From: Pseudomonas sp. LS1212
Lineage (GTDB): Bacteria > Pseudomonadota > Gammaproteobacteria > Pseudomonadales > Pseudomonadaceae
DNA: 64,000 nt
Assembly (NCBI RefSeq): GCF_024741815.1
Contig: NZ_CP102951.1
Location: 4,974,001-5,038,000, forward strand
Reading direction: 5' to 3'
Below are positions 1 to 7,806 of the stretch, piece after piece. The position numbers were made by a program, and so were the translations under genes. The notes beneath the pieces are model-generated. The model was given only the letters and a program-made list of their open reading frames with translations. It searched no databases and had not been told where the DNA came from. Each line of letters begins with the position of its first letter. Position 1 is the stretch's first letter.

Positions 1-2
1 GC

Positions 3-521
3 ATTTTCAACGACCTGGCAGTGATCAGCCGCTACTTGCTGGAAAGCGGCCGGGTCGGCCGGGTGCTGATCTTCGATTGCGATGTTCACCAGGGTGATGG
101 CACCGCGCGCATCCTGGCAGACACCCCGGACGCCATTACCGTGTCGCTGCACTGCGAGCAGAACTTCCCGGCGCGCAAGGCGCAAAGCGACTGGGATATC
201 CCCTTGCACCGGGGCATGGGCGATAACGAATACCTCAAGGTGGTCGACGATGCCCTGAATTACTTGTTGCCGCTGTATAAGCCCGACCTGGTGTTGTATG
301 ACGCCGGCGTGGATGTACACAAGGACGATGCCCTGGGTTACCTGCAACTGACCGATGCAGGCGTTGCCGCGCGTGATGAGCGCGTGCTGCGCCATTGCCT
401 GGGTCGAGATATTCCAGTAGTCGGGCTGATTGGCGGCGGCTACAGCAAGGACCGCCAAGCCCTGGCCCGTCGTCACGGCATCCTGCACCACAGTGCCCAG
501 CGGGTATGGGAAACCTTGTAG
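3..521 (+). CDS. Histone deacetylase family protein, C-terminal part (cut by window edge)
   Basis: The frame is open from the first bases of the window, so only the last 172 or so residues are present. The Asp-His metal/active-site segment FDCDVHQGDGTA and the later YDAGVDVHKDDALG segment are typical of the arginase/deacetylase fold of class II-like bacterial deacetylases, which hydrolyse amide bonds in acetylated lysine or polyamine-like substrates using zinc. The final GGGYSKD segment corresponds to the conserved glycine-rich loop near the C-terminus of the family. The substrate cannot be told from this fragment, and the start codon lies outside the window. Confidence 0.85.
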   Translation: MFNDLAVISRYLLESGRVGRVLIFDCDVHQGDGTARILADTPDAITVSLHCEQNFPARKAQSDWDIPLHRGMGDNEYLKVVDDALNYLLPLYKPDLVLYDAGVDVHKDDALGYLQLTDAGVAARDERVLRHCLGRDIPVVGLIGGGYSKDRQALARRHGILHHSAQRVWETL

Positions 522-1148
522 TTACCCACAATGGCTGTGGAGCGGCCTGTGGATAACCTGAGCGAAAGGTCGTTCAGGCCCTGTAGCTTGTGCCCTGCAG
601 CGTGCTGTACGTTTTTTGTTCACTGCCTCCCGGCGTTCGCCTCGGGTACAATGCCCGGCTTATTTCAGCGACCTGCAGCCCGTCATGACCAATACCACTC
701 CCCTCCAATGCGCCCACGCCGTCATCATCGGCGGCGGCCCGGCCGGCCTGATGGCGGCCGAAGTGCTGAGCCTGGCAGGCGTGAAAGTCGACCTGTATGA
801 CGGCATGCCCTCGGTAGGACGCAAGTTCCTGTTGGCAGGGGTCGGCGGGATGAACATCACTCACTCCGAAGCCTATCCGGTATTTCTCTCCCGTTACGCC
901 GAGCGCGCGGCCGACATTGCGCCGCTGCTTGAGGGGCTCGATGCCGCTGGCTTGCGGGAGTGGATTCATGACCTGGGCATCGACACCTTCGTCGGCAGTT
1001 CGGGACGGGTTTTCCCTACCGACATGAAGGCAGCACCCCTGCTTCGCGCCTGGCTCAAGCGCCTGCGCGATGCCGGCGTAGTTATCCACACCCGCCATCG
1101 CTGGTTGGGCTGGAATGATGACGGTTCGCTGCACATCGCTTATCCACA
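522..1148. other. Cluster of DnaA-box-like 9-mers
   Basis: TTATCCACA, the consensus high-affinity DnaA box, occurs at 548-556 (minus strand), 1082-1090 (plus) and 1140-1148 (plus). A one-mismatch copy, TTACCCACA, is at 522-530. Two of the perfect boxes lie inside the flavoprotein gene. No replication-initiation gene or AT-rich unwinding region is visible nearby, so this is not a proposed origin. A DnaA-titrating or regulatory site is possible, and chance is not excluded. Confidence 0.4.
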
Positions 1149-1920
1149 GGGCGAGTTGGCGATCAAGGCTGACGCCGTAGTGCTGGCCCTGGGCGGTGGC
1201 AGTTGGGCGCGACTGGGGTCCGATGCGGCGTGGTTGCCCTGGTTGCAAGCCAAGGGCGTCGCCCTGACGCCGTTGCAACCGGCCAACAGTGGCTTTGAAG
1301 TGCAGGCCTGGAGCCCGTTGCTGCGCGATAAGTTTGCCGGCGCGCCGCTGAAGAACATTGCCCTGAGTCTCAATGATCAGCCGCCGCGGCTGGGCGAATG
1401 CGTGCTGACGTCTGGCGGGTTGGAAGGCAGCCTGGTCTACGCCCTGTCGGCGCAGATCCGCGAGCAGATCAACCAGGCCGGCACCGCTACGCTGGCACTC
1501 GACCTGTTGCCGGGCAAGCCTGTGGACAAGATTGCGGCCGCCTTGAGCAAGCCACGAGGTTCACGTTCGATGGCCAAGCACCTGCACAGTCAACTGGGGC
1601 TCGATGGGGTCAAGGCGGCCCTGTTGCGCGAGTTGACGTCCAGGGAGACCTTTGACGATATGCAGCAACTGGCGCGGGCGATCAAGGCATTGCCGGTGAC
1701 GCTGGTGCGCCCTCGCCCGCTGGATGAGGCGATCAGCACGGCCGGTGGCGTGGCGTTCGAGGGGCTGGACGAGCAGCTGATGCTGCGGCACTTGCCGGGC
1801 GTGTTCTGCGCCGGGGAGATGCTTGATTGGGAAGCGCCGACCGGGGGGTATTTGTTGACGGCGTGTTTTGCCAGTGGGCGCAAGGCGGGGTTGGGGGTGT
1901 TGGAGTGGTTGCGGCGTTGA
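685..1920 (+). CDS. BaiN/HI0933-type NAD(P)/FAD-dependent oxidoreductase (TIGR03862-like)
   Basis: The protein of 411 residues opens with the dinucleotide-binding fingerprint VIIGGGPAGLMAAE, followed by GRKFLLAGVGGMNITHSE. That combination marks the HI0933/BaiN family of cytosolic flavoproteins. The C-terminal segment GVFCAGEMLDWEAPTGGYLL is the second conserved FAD-contacting region. The reaction is unknown for most members; BaiN itself is a bile-acid enzyme in gut bacteria, which need not apply here. The ATG at 685 is preferred because it starts just before the FAD motif; an in-frame ATG at 616 would add 23 unconserved residues. The gene converges on rhlE across a large palindrome. Confidence 0.85.
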   Translation: MTNTTPLQCAHAVIIGGGPAGLMAAEVLSLAGVKVDLYDGMPSVGRKFLLAGVGGMNITHSEAYPVFLSRYAERAADIAPLLEGLDAAGLREWIHDLGIDTFVGSSGRVFPTDMKAAPLLRAWLKRLRDAGVVIHTRHRWLGWNDDGSLHIAYPQGELAIKADAVVLALGGGSWARLGSDAAWLPWLQAKGVALTPLQPANSGFEVQAWSPLLRDKFAGAPLKNIALSLNDQPPRLGECVLTSGGLEGSLVYALSAQIREQINQAGTATLALDLLPGKPVDKIAAALSKPRGSRSMAKHLHSQLGLDGVKAALLRELTSRETFDDMQQLARAIKALPVTLVRPRPLDEAISTAGGVAFEGLDEQLMLRHLPGVFCAGEMLDWEAPTGGYLLTACFASGRKAGLGVLEWLRR

Positions 1921-1926
1921 TCGTAA

Positions 1927-2038
1927 TGCGGCCGCGTTGCGGCCGAGCGCAGCCTGGCGGCAGCGGCTACAAGAGTCCGACGCAACACGGTCGGCGTAGC
2001 CGCTGCCGCAGGCTGCGCTCGGGCGCAACGCGGCCGCA
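1927..2038. repeat. Large near-perfect inverted repeat (REP/BIME-like) between convergent genes
   Basis: Two arms of about 43 bases, differing at only a couple of positions, are separated by a loop of about 25 bases. The inner arms are GGCAGCGGCTAC and GTAGCCGCTGCC; the outer ends are TGCGGCCGCGTTGCG and its complement. The same inner core recurs at 22999-23134. It sits between the convergent flavoprotein and rhlE genes, where it can form a strong hairpin on either strand and may end both transcripts. Confidence 0.75.
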
Positions 2039-2053
2039 GGATCTCGAATTCGC

Positions 2054-3385
2054 TTAAGGCTTACGCTTACGCGGCCCGGTATTGAACGCCGGCACCTTGC
2101 GCACCGGCTTGACCGCCGGCGCTTCAACCACCGTGTCCCCACTGTCCATCCAGCGCCCCAGGCTTTTCTTGCCGCCCAACTCCTTGGGTTTCTTCGGCTT
2201 CTTCGGTTTCTTCAGCACCTGGCCGGTGGCATCGGTTGCCGGCACGCGATGTTCCGGCTCGAAATCCGGCTCTTCGTGGCGTGGCAGGGTCTTGCGGGTC
2301 AGCATTTCAATGGCCGACAGCAATTGCACTTCGTCAGCGCAAACGAGGGAGATCGCTTCGCCGGTCGAGCCGGCCCGGCCAGTACGGCCAATGCGGTGGA
2401 TGTAATCCTCAGCCACGATCGGCAGATCGAAGTTGACCACCAACGGCAAGTCTTCGATATCCAGACCGCGCGCAGCCACGTCGGTAGCGACCAGGATCTG
2501 CGTTTCGCGAGCCTTGAAACTGTCCAGCGCGCGCTGGCGAGTGGCCTGCGGCTTGTCGCCATGGATACCGTCGGCATTCACGCCCTGGCCCTGCAGGCGC
2601 TCGACCAGTTGATCGACACCGTTGCGGGTCTTGGCGAACACCAGCACCTGCTTCCAGCGTTGCTTGCGCAGCAGATGGCTGAACAGCTCGGGCTTGCGCT
2701 TCTTGTCGACCGGCACGACCCACTGCTTGACGGTATTGGCCGCTTCGTTGCGCGGGCTGACTTCGACGCTCAGCGGATCGTCAAGCATCTGCCCGGCCAG
2801 CAGGCGGATGGGGTCGGAAAAGGTCGCGGAGAACAGCAAGGTCTGGCGGCGCTTGGGCAGCGCGGCATAGATGTCGCGCAACTCTTCGGAGAAGCCCAGG
2901 TCGAGCATGCGATCGGCCTCGTCGAGTACCAGTGCCTGCAACTGGGAAAACTTCACGGCGTTCTGCCGGTACAGATCGAGCAGACGACCCGGTGTCGCCA
3001 CCAGCAGGTCGACGCCTTTGCGCAGCTTCATCATCTGCGGGTTGATACTGACCCCGCCATAGACCGCGTAAGTGCTCAATGGCAGGTGTTCGGCGTATTC
3101 CTGGATATTGGCATGCACCTGCTCGGCCAGCTCGCGGGTCGGCACCAGCACCAGCGCCCGTACCGAGTTGCTGGCGACCTTGGCCCCTTCCATCGTCAAC
3201 CGCTGCAGCAATGGCAAGGCGAAGCCGGCGGTCTTGCCGGTGCCGGTCTGCGCCGCTGCCATCAGGTCGCGCCCGGCCAGCACGGCCGGGATCGCTTGCG
3301 CCTGTACCGGAGTTGGCGAGTTGTAGCCGAGGGTTTGCAGGGCGCGCAGCAAGGGTTCAATCAGGCCAAGTTTGGCGAATGTCAT
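2054..3385 (-). CDS. rhlE: DEAD-box ATP-dependent RNA helicase RhlE
   Basis: All diagnostic motifs of a DEAD-box helicase are present in order: an N-terminal Q-motif region (GYNSPTPVQAQAIP), motif I AQTGTGKTAGF, motif Ia PTRELAEQ, motif II DEAD, motif III SAT, and motif VI HRIGRTGRAG. At 443 residues with a lysine/proline-rich tail (KKPKKPKKPK), it fits the RhlE subgroup, which remodels RNA duplexes and takes part in ribosome assembly and RNA decay at low temperature. The basic tail is the usual non-specific RNA-binding extension. It is transcribed alone and converges on the flavoprotein gene. Confidence 0.93.
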   Translation of the reverse strand: MTFAKLGLIEPLLRALQTLGYNSPTPVQAQAIPAVLAGRDLMAAAQTGTGKTAGFALPLLQRLTMEGAKVASNSVRALVLVPTRELAEQVHANIQEYAEHLPLSTYAVYGGVSINPQMMKLRKGVDLLVATPGRLLDLYRQNAVKFSQLQALVLDEADRMLDLGFSEELRDIYAALPKRRQTLLFSATFSDPIRLLAGQMLDDPLSVEVSPRNEAANTVKQWVVPVDKKRKPELFSHLLRKQRWKQVLVFAKTRNGVDQLVERLQGQGVNADGIHGDKPQATRQRALDSFKARETQILVATDVAARGLDIEDLPLVVNFDLPIVAEDYIHRIGRTGRAGSTGEAISLVCADEVQLLSAIEMLTRKTLPRHEEPDFEPEHRVPATDATGQVLKKPKKPKKPKELGGKKSLGRWMDSGDTVVEAPAVKPVRKVPAFNTGPRKRKP

Positions 3386-3439
3386 GGGAATACCGTCAGA
3401 GAGTTCAGCAATGCGCGCAGTTTACCTTGTCCGCTGCCC

Positions 3440-3706
3440 TTACTGCTTGCGCCATTGCGGCAGACCAATCAACACCACGGCACTGATGATCACCGCCATG
3501 GCCAGGCACTCTTCGACGCCGATCTGCTCGTTGGCAAAGACGATCCCCAGCAACACCGCCACGGCCGGGTTCACGTAGGCATAACTGGTCGCTGCCGCCG
3601 GGCGCACATGCTTCAACAAAAACATGTAGGCGCTGAACGCCAGGATCGAGCCGAAGAACACCAGATACAAGGCGAGGAACGCGCCAATCAATAGAACGGG
3701 ACAACG
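3440..3706 (-). pseudogene. 3' remnant of an EamA/YedA-type drug/metabolite transporter gene
   Basis: The reading frame from about residue 35 of the open frame carries a hydrophobic stretch that looks like the last three transmembrane helices of a ten-helix EamA permease (FGSILAFSAYMFLLKHV, then TSYAYVNPAVAVLLGIVF and a final helix). A full-length member is about 290 residues; only about 90 are left. The upstream 100 bases before the exonuclease gene do not encode the missing helices in any frame I read, so the 5' two thirds were lost by deletion or recombination near position 3700. No start signal fits the remnant, so a functional product is unlikely. Confidence 0.7.
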
Positions 3707-3802
3707 ACGAGAGGGAGGCATGCAGGTCTCGTAAACAAATGATCGGAGCGCCATCGTGAAACGCCTGCCGCTCGGCCATCTGGAGACCAACGGCAAGAAG
3801 AG

Positions 3803-4420
3803 CTAGCCGCGATGGCGCTTGAGCGCATCAGCGATTTTCGCCGCCGGCACCTTCTGCAAACTGCACAATAACTGGTGCGTGACTGCGCCCAGGCCATGGG
3901 TCTGACGCAGCTCGGTGGCCAGGTGCTGGGCCAGGTTGGCAGCCATCTCGGCGTCAGCCATGGCCCGGTGCGCCTTGCCGGTGTCGGGCAGGTTGGCCCA
4001 GCGGGTCAGGGTGCCGAGCTTGTGGTTGGGTGCGGCGGGCATCAGCCGTCGTGCCAGCAGCATCGAGCAGGCAAAGCTCTGGCTGCGGCTGCGGCGGATC
4101 TGCGCCAGCTCGAAATCCCAGAACTTCTGGTCGAAGGATGCGTTATGCGCCAGCAAGGGCGTGTCACCGACAAACTCGGCCACTTCATTCATGACCTGTG
4201 CCACGGGTGGCGCGCTGCGCAGCATGGCGGTGGTAATGCCGGTCAGGCTGGCGACAAAGCCGGGCACCGGCAAACCGGCATTCATCAGGCTCTGGTAGCG
4301 CTCGACAATGCGCCCCTGCTCAAGCATCACCACGGCGATTTCAGTGGCCCGGCAGTGCGGGCCCGGGGAGATTCCGGTGGTCTCGAAGTCAATGACTGCA
4401 ATACGTTCCAAACGGCTCAA
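3803..4420 (-). CDS. DnaQ/Pol III epsilon-like 3'-5' exonuclease
   Basis: The protein has 205 residues with the three exonuclease motifs of the DEDDh class: Exo I as IDFETTG near residue 11, Exo II as AHNASFD near residue 95, and Exo III with HRAMADAE near residue 150, giving the four acidic metal ligands and the catalytic histidine. This is the RNase T/DnaQ fold, which removes nucleotides from 3' ends. It lacks the C-terminal alpha-binding extension of true DnaQ, so it is more likely a stand-alone nuclease in repair or RNA trimming than the replicase proofreader. It lies 15 bases downstream of the NYN-domain gene and may be co-transcribed with it. Confidence 0.87.
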   Translation of the reverse strand: MSRLERIAVIDFETTGISPGPHCRATEIAVVMLEQGRIVERYQSLMNAGLPVPGFVASLTGITTAMLRSAPPVAQVMNEVAEFVGDTPLLAHNASFDQKFWDFELAQIRRSRSQSFACSMLLARRLMPAAPNHKLGTLTRWANLPDTGKAHRAMADAEMAANLAQHLATELRQTHGLGAVTHQLLCSLQKVPAAKIADALKRHRG

Positions 4421-4435
4421 ACCTCAAGAATTGTT

Positions 4436-4915
4436 TCAGTTTTTCAACAGCAAGGCGCCTTCGATCGGCACATAGCGGCTGGCGGCCCGAATCAGGGAGT
4501 TGGCGGTCAGGCCCGGTACGCCATAGGCCACCGCTTCGACGCCATGCTTGCTGATGATGCGCTCGAGCAAGAGGTCGAAGTCGCCATCGCCGGAGGCCAG
4601 CACCACCTCATCGACGTGATCGGCGGCGTCCATGATGTCGATGGTGATACCCACGTCCCAGTCACCCTTGGCCGAACCGTCGCTGCGCTGGATGTAGGGT
4701 TTGAGTTTGACCGTGAAGCCCAGGTTGCGCAGGATCTGCTGGAACTGCTGCTGCTTGCTGTCGCCGCGATCGATGGCGTAGGCGTAGGCCTCGACGATCT
4801 GCCCGCGCTGACTGATGTCCGCCCAGAGAGCGGCATAGTTGAAGTGGCAGCCATACGCCTGACGCACGGTGTAGTAGAGGTTTTGAACATCGGCGAACAC
4901 CGCTATTTTCTTCAC
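4436..4915 (-). CDS. NYN-domain (LabA/DUF88-like) putative ribonuclease
   Basis: At 159 residues, this is a single NYN domain. The N-terminal strand FADVQNLYY, the central GDWDVGITIDIMDAA and the later LASGDGDFDLLL supply the conserved acidic residues of the PIN-like fold that bind metal and cleave RNA. LabA-type proteins are mostly uncharacterised; the fold suggests an RNA endonuclease. The ATG is preceded by an AGGA-type ribosome site. With a DEDDh exonuclease immediately downstream, the pair could act on the same nucleic acid, but that is inference. Confidence 0.82.
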   Translation of the reverse strand: MKKIAVFADVQNLYYTVRQAYGCHFNYAALWADISQRGQIVEAYAYAIDRGDSKQQQFQQILRNLGFTVKLKPYIQRSDGSAKGDWDVGITIDIMDAADHVDEVVLASGDGDFDLLLERIISKHGVEAVAYGVPGLTANSLIRAASRYVPIEGALLLKN

Positions 4916-5051
4916 CGCACATCCTCTTGGCGCCGGGGCGCACTGGCTGGCCGCCGAAACTCAGGGCCGATTCGGCGCCCAGTATGCCAGTCTCAAGACA
5001 GATACTGTGAATATCGGGTGCAGGAACTGCACCCGAGCGTCGCCAGGCGTA

Positions 5052-5789
5052 TCAGACGAAGGAGTCGTCGTCGGAGAAGAAACCACCGTCATCGCTGTAG
5101 TCGGTGTCTGCGAAGCCGCCCTGATCGTTGCCGTACGACTCATTGCTGGTCAGGCGCTGTTCATCATTGCCCCAACCGCTGTCGCTGGCCGGGCTCGGTT
5201 CTTCCTTGCTGACGTCGGCCACTTCCTGAGGCTGCGAGTCGTGATTGAACAGGCTGCTGATGCCCTGCGCCAGCATCACGCCGCCCGCCACACCTGCTGC
5301 CGTCTGCAAGGCACCGCTGAGGAAGCTGCTGCCCGCCCTGGCGGGTGCTGCGGCGACCGGAGGTGGCGCATAGCCCCGCTGTGGGGCAACGCCTGGCTGG
5401 CCACCGAAGGAAGAACGCGAGGGTTCGCGCCAGCCACCACCGGAGGTGCTTGTTGGTGCCGGCGCTTGTGTGGGCGCCGCCTGGGCTTCACGAGTGCCAC
5501 TGCCAAAGATGCTCGAGAGAAAGCCGCCGCTGCCGGGTGCCGTGGCGGTAACCTGGGCCCTGGCCTGCTTCAGGTCGTTTTGTAACTGCTTGTTTTGTTC
5601 GTCGAGCTGCTTGAGCGCGGCTTCCTGTACCAGAATCGCCTGCGCCATGTAATACGCCGCGCTCGGTTGCTGGGCCAGGTGTTCCATGATCCGTGCCTGC
5701 GCCTGGGCGTCACGCGGGTCTGAATCCATTTCAGCCTGCTTGAGCCGGGCAAACAGTCCATCGATCAGGGTTTGTTCTTCGCTGTTCAT
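5052..5789 (-). CDS. DUF2076 family protein
   Basis: This is a 245-residue protein starting MNSEEQTLIDGLFARLKQAE, which matches the start of the DUF2076 family. Residues 1-90 are charged and helical (likely coiled coil, LKQLDEQNKQLQNDLKQAR). The middle is low-complexity Gly/Ser/Pro/Ala, a Gly/Ala-rich segment near residue 160 (SFLSGALQTAAGVAGGVMLAQG) resembles a membrane-inserting glycine zipper, and the C-terminus is strongly acidic and ends DDSFV. The function is unknown; the composition fits a periplasmic or envelope-associated protein. An ATG 20 codons upstream is in frame but would add an unconserved extension, so the internal ATG was chosen. Confidence 0.78.
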   Translation of the reverse strand: MNSEEQTLIDGLFARLKQAEMDSDPRDAQAQARIMEHLAQQPSAAYYMAQAILVQEAALKQLDEQNKQLQNDLKQARAQVTATAPGSGGFLSSIFGSGTREAQAAPTQAPAPTSTSGGGWREPSRSSFGGQPGVAPQRGYAPPPVAAAPARAGSSFLSGALQTAAGVAGGVMLAQGISSLFNHDSQPQEVADVSKEEPSPASDSGWGNDEQRLTSNESYGNDQGGFADTDYSDDGGFFSDDDSFV

Positions 5790-5923
5790 GGCGACCTCGT
5801 AGATTGCCGGGAGAAACCGGGGCGGCTTTGCAACAAGCCAGACATGCACAGGTTAATGGGGTTGCCTGCTGCTCTTTCAATATGACCTGCATGAAACTTT
5901 TGTCATGCGGCCCACGGTCGCGG

Positions 5924-5952
5924 TTGGACCGCTGCGGTGCATCGGCTAAAGT
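5924..5952 (+). promoter_or_regulatory. Probable sigma-70 promoter of the YciC-like gene
   Basis: TTGGAC at 5924-5929 and TAAAGT at 5947-5952 are separated by 17 bases, close to the sigma-70 consensus. They lie about 33 bases upstream of the ATG at 5985. Confidence 0.45.
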
Positions 5953-5984
5953 GTCCGCCTGCTCTTTGCCTACGATATCGACCG

Positions 5985-6656
5985 ATGAACCCGCTAAGCG
6001 TTTTGCGTGACTCCTTGTACTTCTTTCGCCGCAACCTGGTGAGCATCGTTCAACTGTGCCTGCCGTTGGTCGTGCTCGAATCGGTGTGCAAGCAATTGGT
6101 CGATCAGGCCACCGGCACCGAAGCCTCGCCGGCCTACGATGTGCTGGTCGGGCTGCTGTTCTACCCGTTGTATACCGCCGCGCTGATTCTCTTTCTCGAT
6201 GCCCGCAGCCAGGGCCGCGAACCGCAAAAACGCGACCTGCTGGCCATGGCCCTGCGCTTGTGGCCAACCTTCGCGCTGCTGGCGGCGATGAGCACGCTGC
6301 TGATCATGCTCGGGATCTCGATGTTTGTCCTGCCGGGCATGTGGGTGATGATCAAACTGGTGTTCGCCGAATACCTGCTGGTATTGCGCGGGCTTACGCC
6401 GCTGGCAGCGATGCGCGAAAGTTTCGAGCTCAGCCAGGGGCATTTCTGGCGCATCCTGGCCTGCATCCTCGCCGTGCTGGCGCCATTGTGGCTGCTCGAC
6501 GGCCTGAGCCTGATGGTTTACCCGCAACCTCAGAGCCCGGCACTGTCGCTGCTGCTCGACAGCATCAACAGCTTCCTGCAATTGTTCACCAGCGTCGTGC
6601 TGTTTCGTCTGTTCATGCTGGTTGCCGAACCCGTACCCGGCAATCCTGCACAATGA
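5985..6656 (+). CDS. YciC-family inner-membrane protein
   Basis: The protein of 223 residues has about six hydrophobic segments, for example VLVGLLFYPLYTAALILFL near residue 50 and MSTLLIMLGISMFVLPGMWVMI near residue 105. The amphipathic start MNPLSVLRDSLYFFRRNL and the LTPLAAMRESFELSQGHFWRIL loop resemble the YciC/UPF0259 family, whose role is unknown. The start at 5985 is chosen because the upstream in-frame ATG at 5937 would lie within the putative promoter. The gene is divergent from the DUF2076 gene and followed 61 bases later by the EEP gene. Confidence 0.72.
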   Translation: MNPLSVLRDSLYFFRRNLVSIVQLCLPLVVLESVCKQLVDQATGTEASPAYDVLVGLLFYPLYTAALILFLDARSQGREPQKRDLLAMALRLWPTFALLAAMSTLLIMLGISMFVLPGMWVMIKLVFAEYLLVLRGLTPLAAMRESFELSQGHFWRILACILAVLAPLWLLDGLSLMVYPQPQSPALSLLLDSINSFLQLFTSVVLFRLFMLVAEPVPGNPAQ

Positions 6657-6717
6657 CTTGGGCGCAAACGCTCTAGTCAGCTATGCTCGGGGCATTGTGC
6701 AACGCTAAGCCGAGCCG

Positions 6718-7803
6718 ATGACCCGACTACTGCGCACCATCCTGCTGGCACTTCTGATCCTCGCCGTTCTGCTCTGGGTGCTGGCCTGGAACCTCACCTG
6801 GCACCCCGAGGAGCGTGAGCCGGTGCCGGTCGCCTGCACCCCGCAGGCACCTGTGCTGATCCCGGGCCAGGCGCTCAAGGTGATGACCTGGAACGTCCAG
6901 CACCTGGCGGGCAAACGCTATGTGTTCTGGTATGACCTGGAGGATGGCCGCGGCCAGGATGAACGCGCCACCAGCGAAGACCTCGCCTATAACCTCGATG
7001 AGGTGGCTCGGGTGATTCGCGCCGAACAACCGGATATCGTCCTGCTGCAGGAGCTCGATAGCGGCGCCAAGGCCAGCGACTATCAGGACCAACTGGCCCT
7101 GCTCCGCGAGCGTGTGGTCGATATTTATCCCTGCGTCGCCCAGGCATTCAACTGGAAGGCCGACTTCGTCCCCAACTCGCATATTTTCGGCAGCGTCGGC
7201 CGCACGCTGGTGACGCTCAGTCGCTACCAGATCAAACAGGCTGAACGCCTGCAATTGCCACAATCAAAAAGCAACCCGTTGAGCGAGTTGTTCCAGCCTC
7301 GGCGCGCCCTGCTGGCCAGTTATCTGCCGTTGCTTGGCGGCGGTCCCTTGGCCGTCATCAACACCCAGCTCGATGGTCATGCCCAGGGTAACGATATCCA
7401 GCTGCAGCAGATCCAGACCCTCTCGGACGTCCTGGATAAACTCGAAAGCCAGGGCACGCCCTGGCTGATCGGCGGAGACTTCAACCTGTTGCCGCTGGGC
7501 CAGTACCGCCGGCTCAAACCCGAGCAACGCGGTCGTTACGCGCCGGACAGCGAGCTACATGTGCTTTGGGACAAGTACCCGATGATCCCGAGCAACGCCG
7601 AAGCCAGCGGTGCCGACCGCGCTGACTGGTTCACCCACTTCCCCAACAACCCGGACTTGACGGCACCGGACCGGACCCTCGACTACCTGTTCCACAGCCC
7701 GCGCATCAAGCGCGTGGCCGCCGAGGTTCGCCAGGCAGACACCCTGCAGATCTCCGACCACTTGCCGCTGCTCGCGCGCTTCCTCCTGCCCGCTACGCCG
7801 TAG
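6718..7803 (+). CDS. Endonuclease/exonuclease/phosphatase (EEP) family hydrolase, membrane-anchored
   Basis: The protein has 361 residues with an N-terminal hydrophobic helix (residues 5-25), so the catalytic domain probably faces the periplasm. The EEP superfamily signature residues are present in order: TWNVQHLAGK near residue 58, the metal-binding Glu in LLQELDSG near residue 110, the IGGDFNLLP loop near residue 252, and the terminal SDHLPLLARF with the catalytic Asp-His. Members hydrolyse phosphodiester bonds in nucleic acids, sphingolipids or inositol phosphates; the substrate here is not evident. It converges on hrpB with only three bases between the stop codons. Confidence 0.85.
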   Translation: MTRLLRTILLALLILAVLLWVLAWNLTWHPEEREPVPVACTPQAPVLIPGQALKVMTWNVQHLAGKRYVFWYDLEDGRGQDERATSEDLAYNLDEVARVIRAEQPDIVLLQELDSGAKASDYQDQLALLRERVVDIYPCVAQAFNWKADFVPNSHIFGSVGRTLVTLSRYQIKQAERLQLPQSKSNPLSELFQPRRALLASYLPLLGGGPLAVINTQLDGHAQGNDIQLQQIQTLSDVLDKLESQGTPWLIGGDFNLLPLGQYRRLKPEQRGRYAPDSELHVLWDKYPMIPSNAEASGADRADWFTHFPNNPDLTAPDRTLDYLFHSPRIKRVAAEVRQADTLQISDHLPLLARFLLPATP

Positions 7804-7806
7804 CCG

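Noticed and set aside
522..1148. Replication origin
   Set aside because: There is no dnaA, dnaN, gyrB or rpmH nearby and no AT-rich unwinding region; only DnaA-box-like 9-mers are present.
2249..3694. Plus-strand open frame of 481 codons across rhlE
   Set aside because: It mirrors the rhlE gene on the opposite strand, has a His/Gln/Leu-rich composition typical of antisense GC-rich frames, and has no recognisable domain or ribosome site.
3707..3806. Small plus-strand frame ending KRLPLGHLETNGKKS
   Set aside because: It is short, has no ribosome site, and lies in the deletion joint beside the transporter remnant; I cannot tie it to any gene.
3875..5212. Plus-strand open frame of 445 codons
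   Set aside because: It runs antisense through the exonuclease and NYN genes and into the end of the DUF2076 gene, all of which carry clear motifs.
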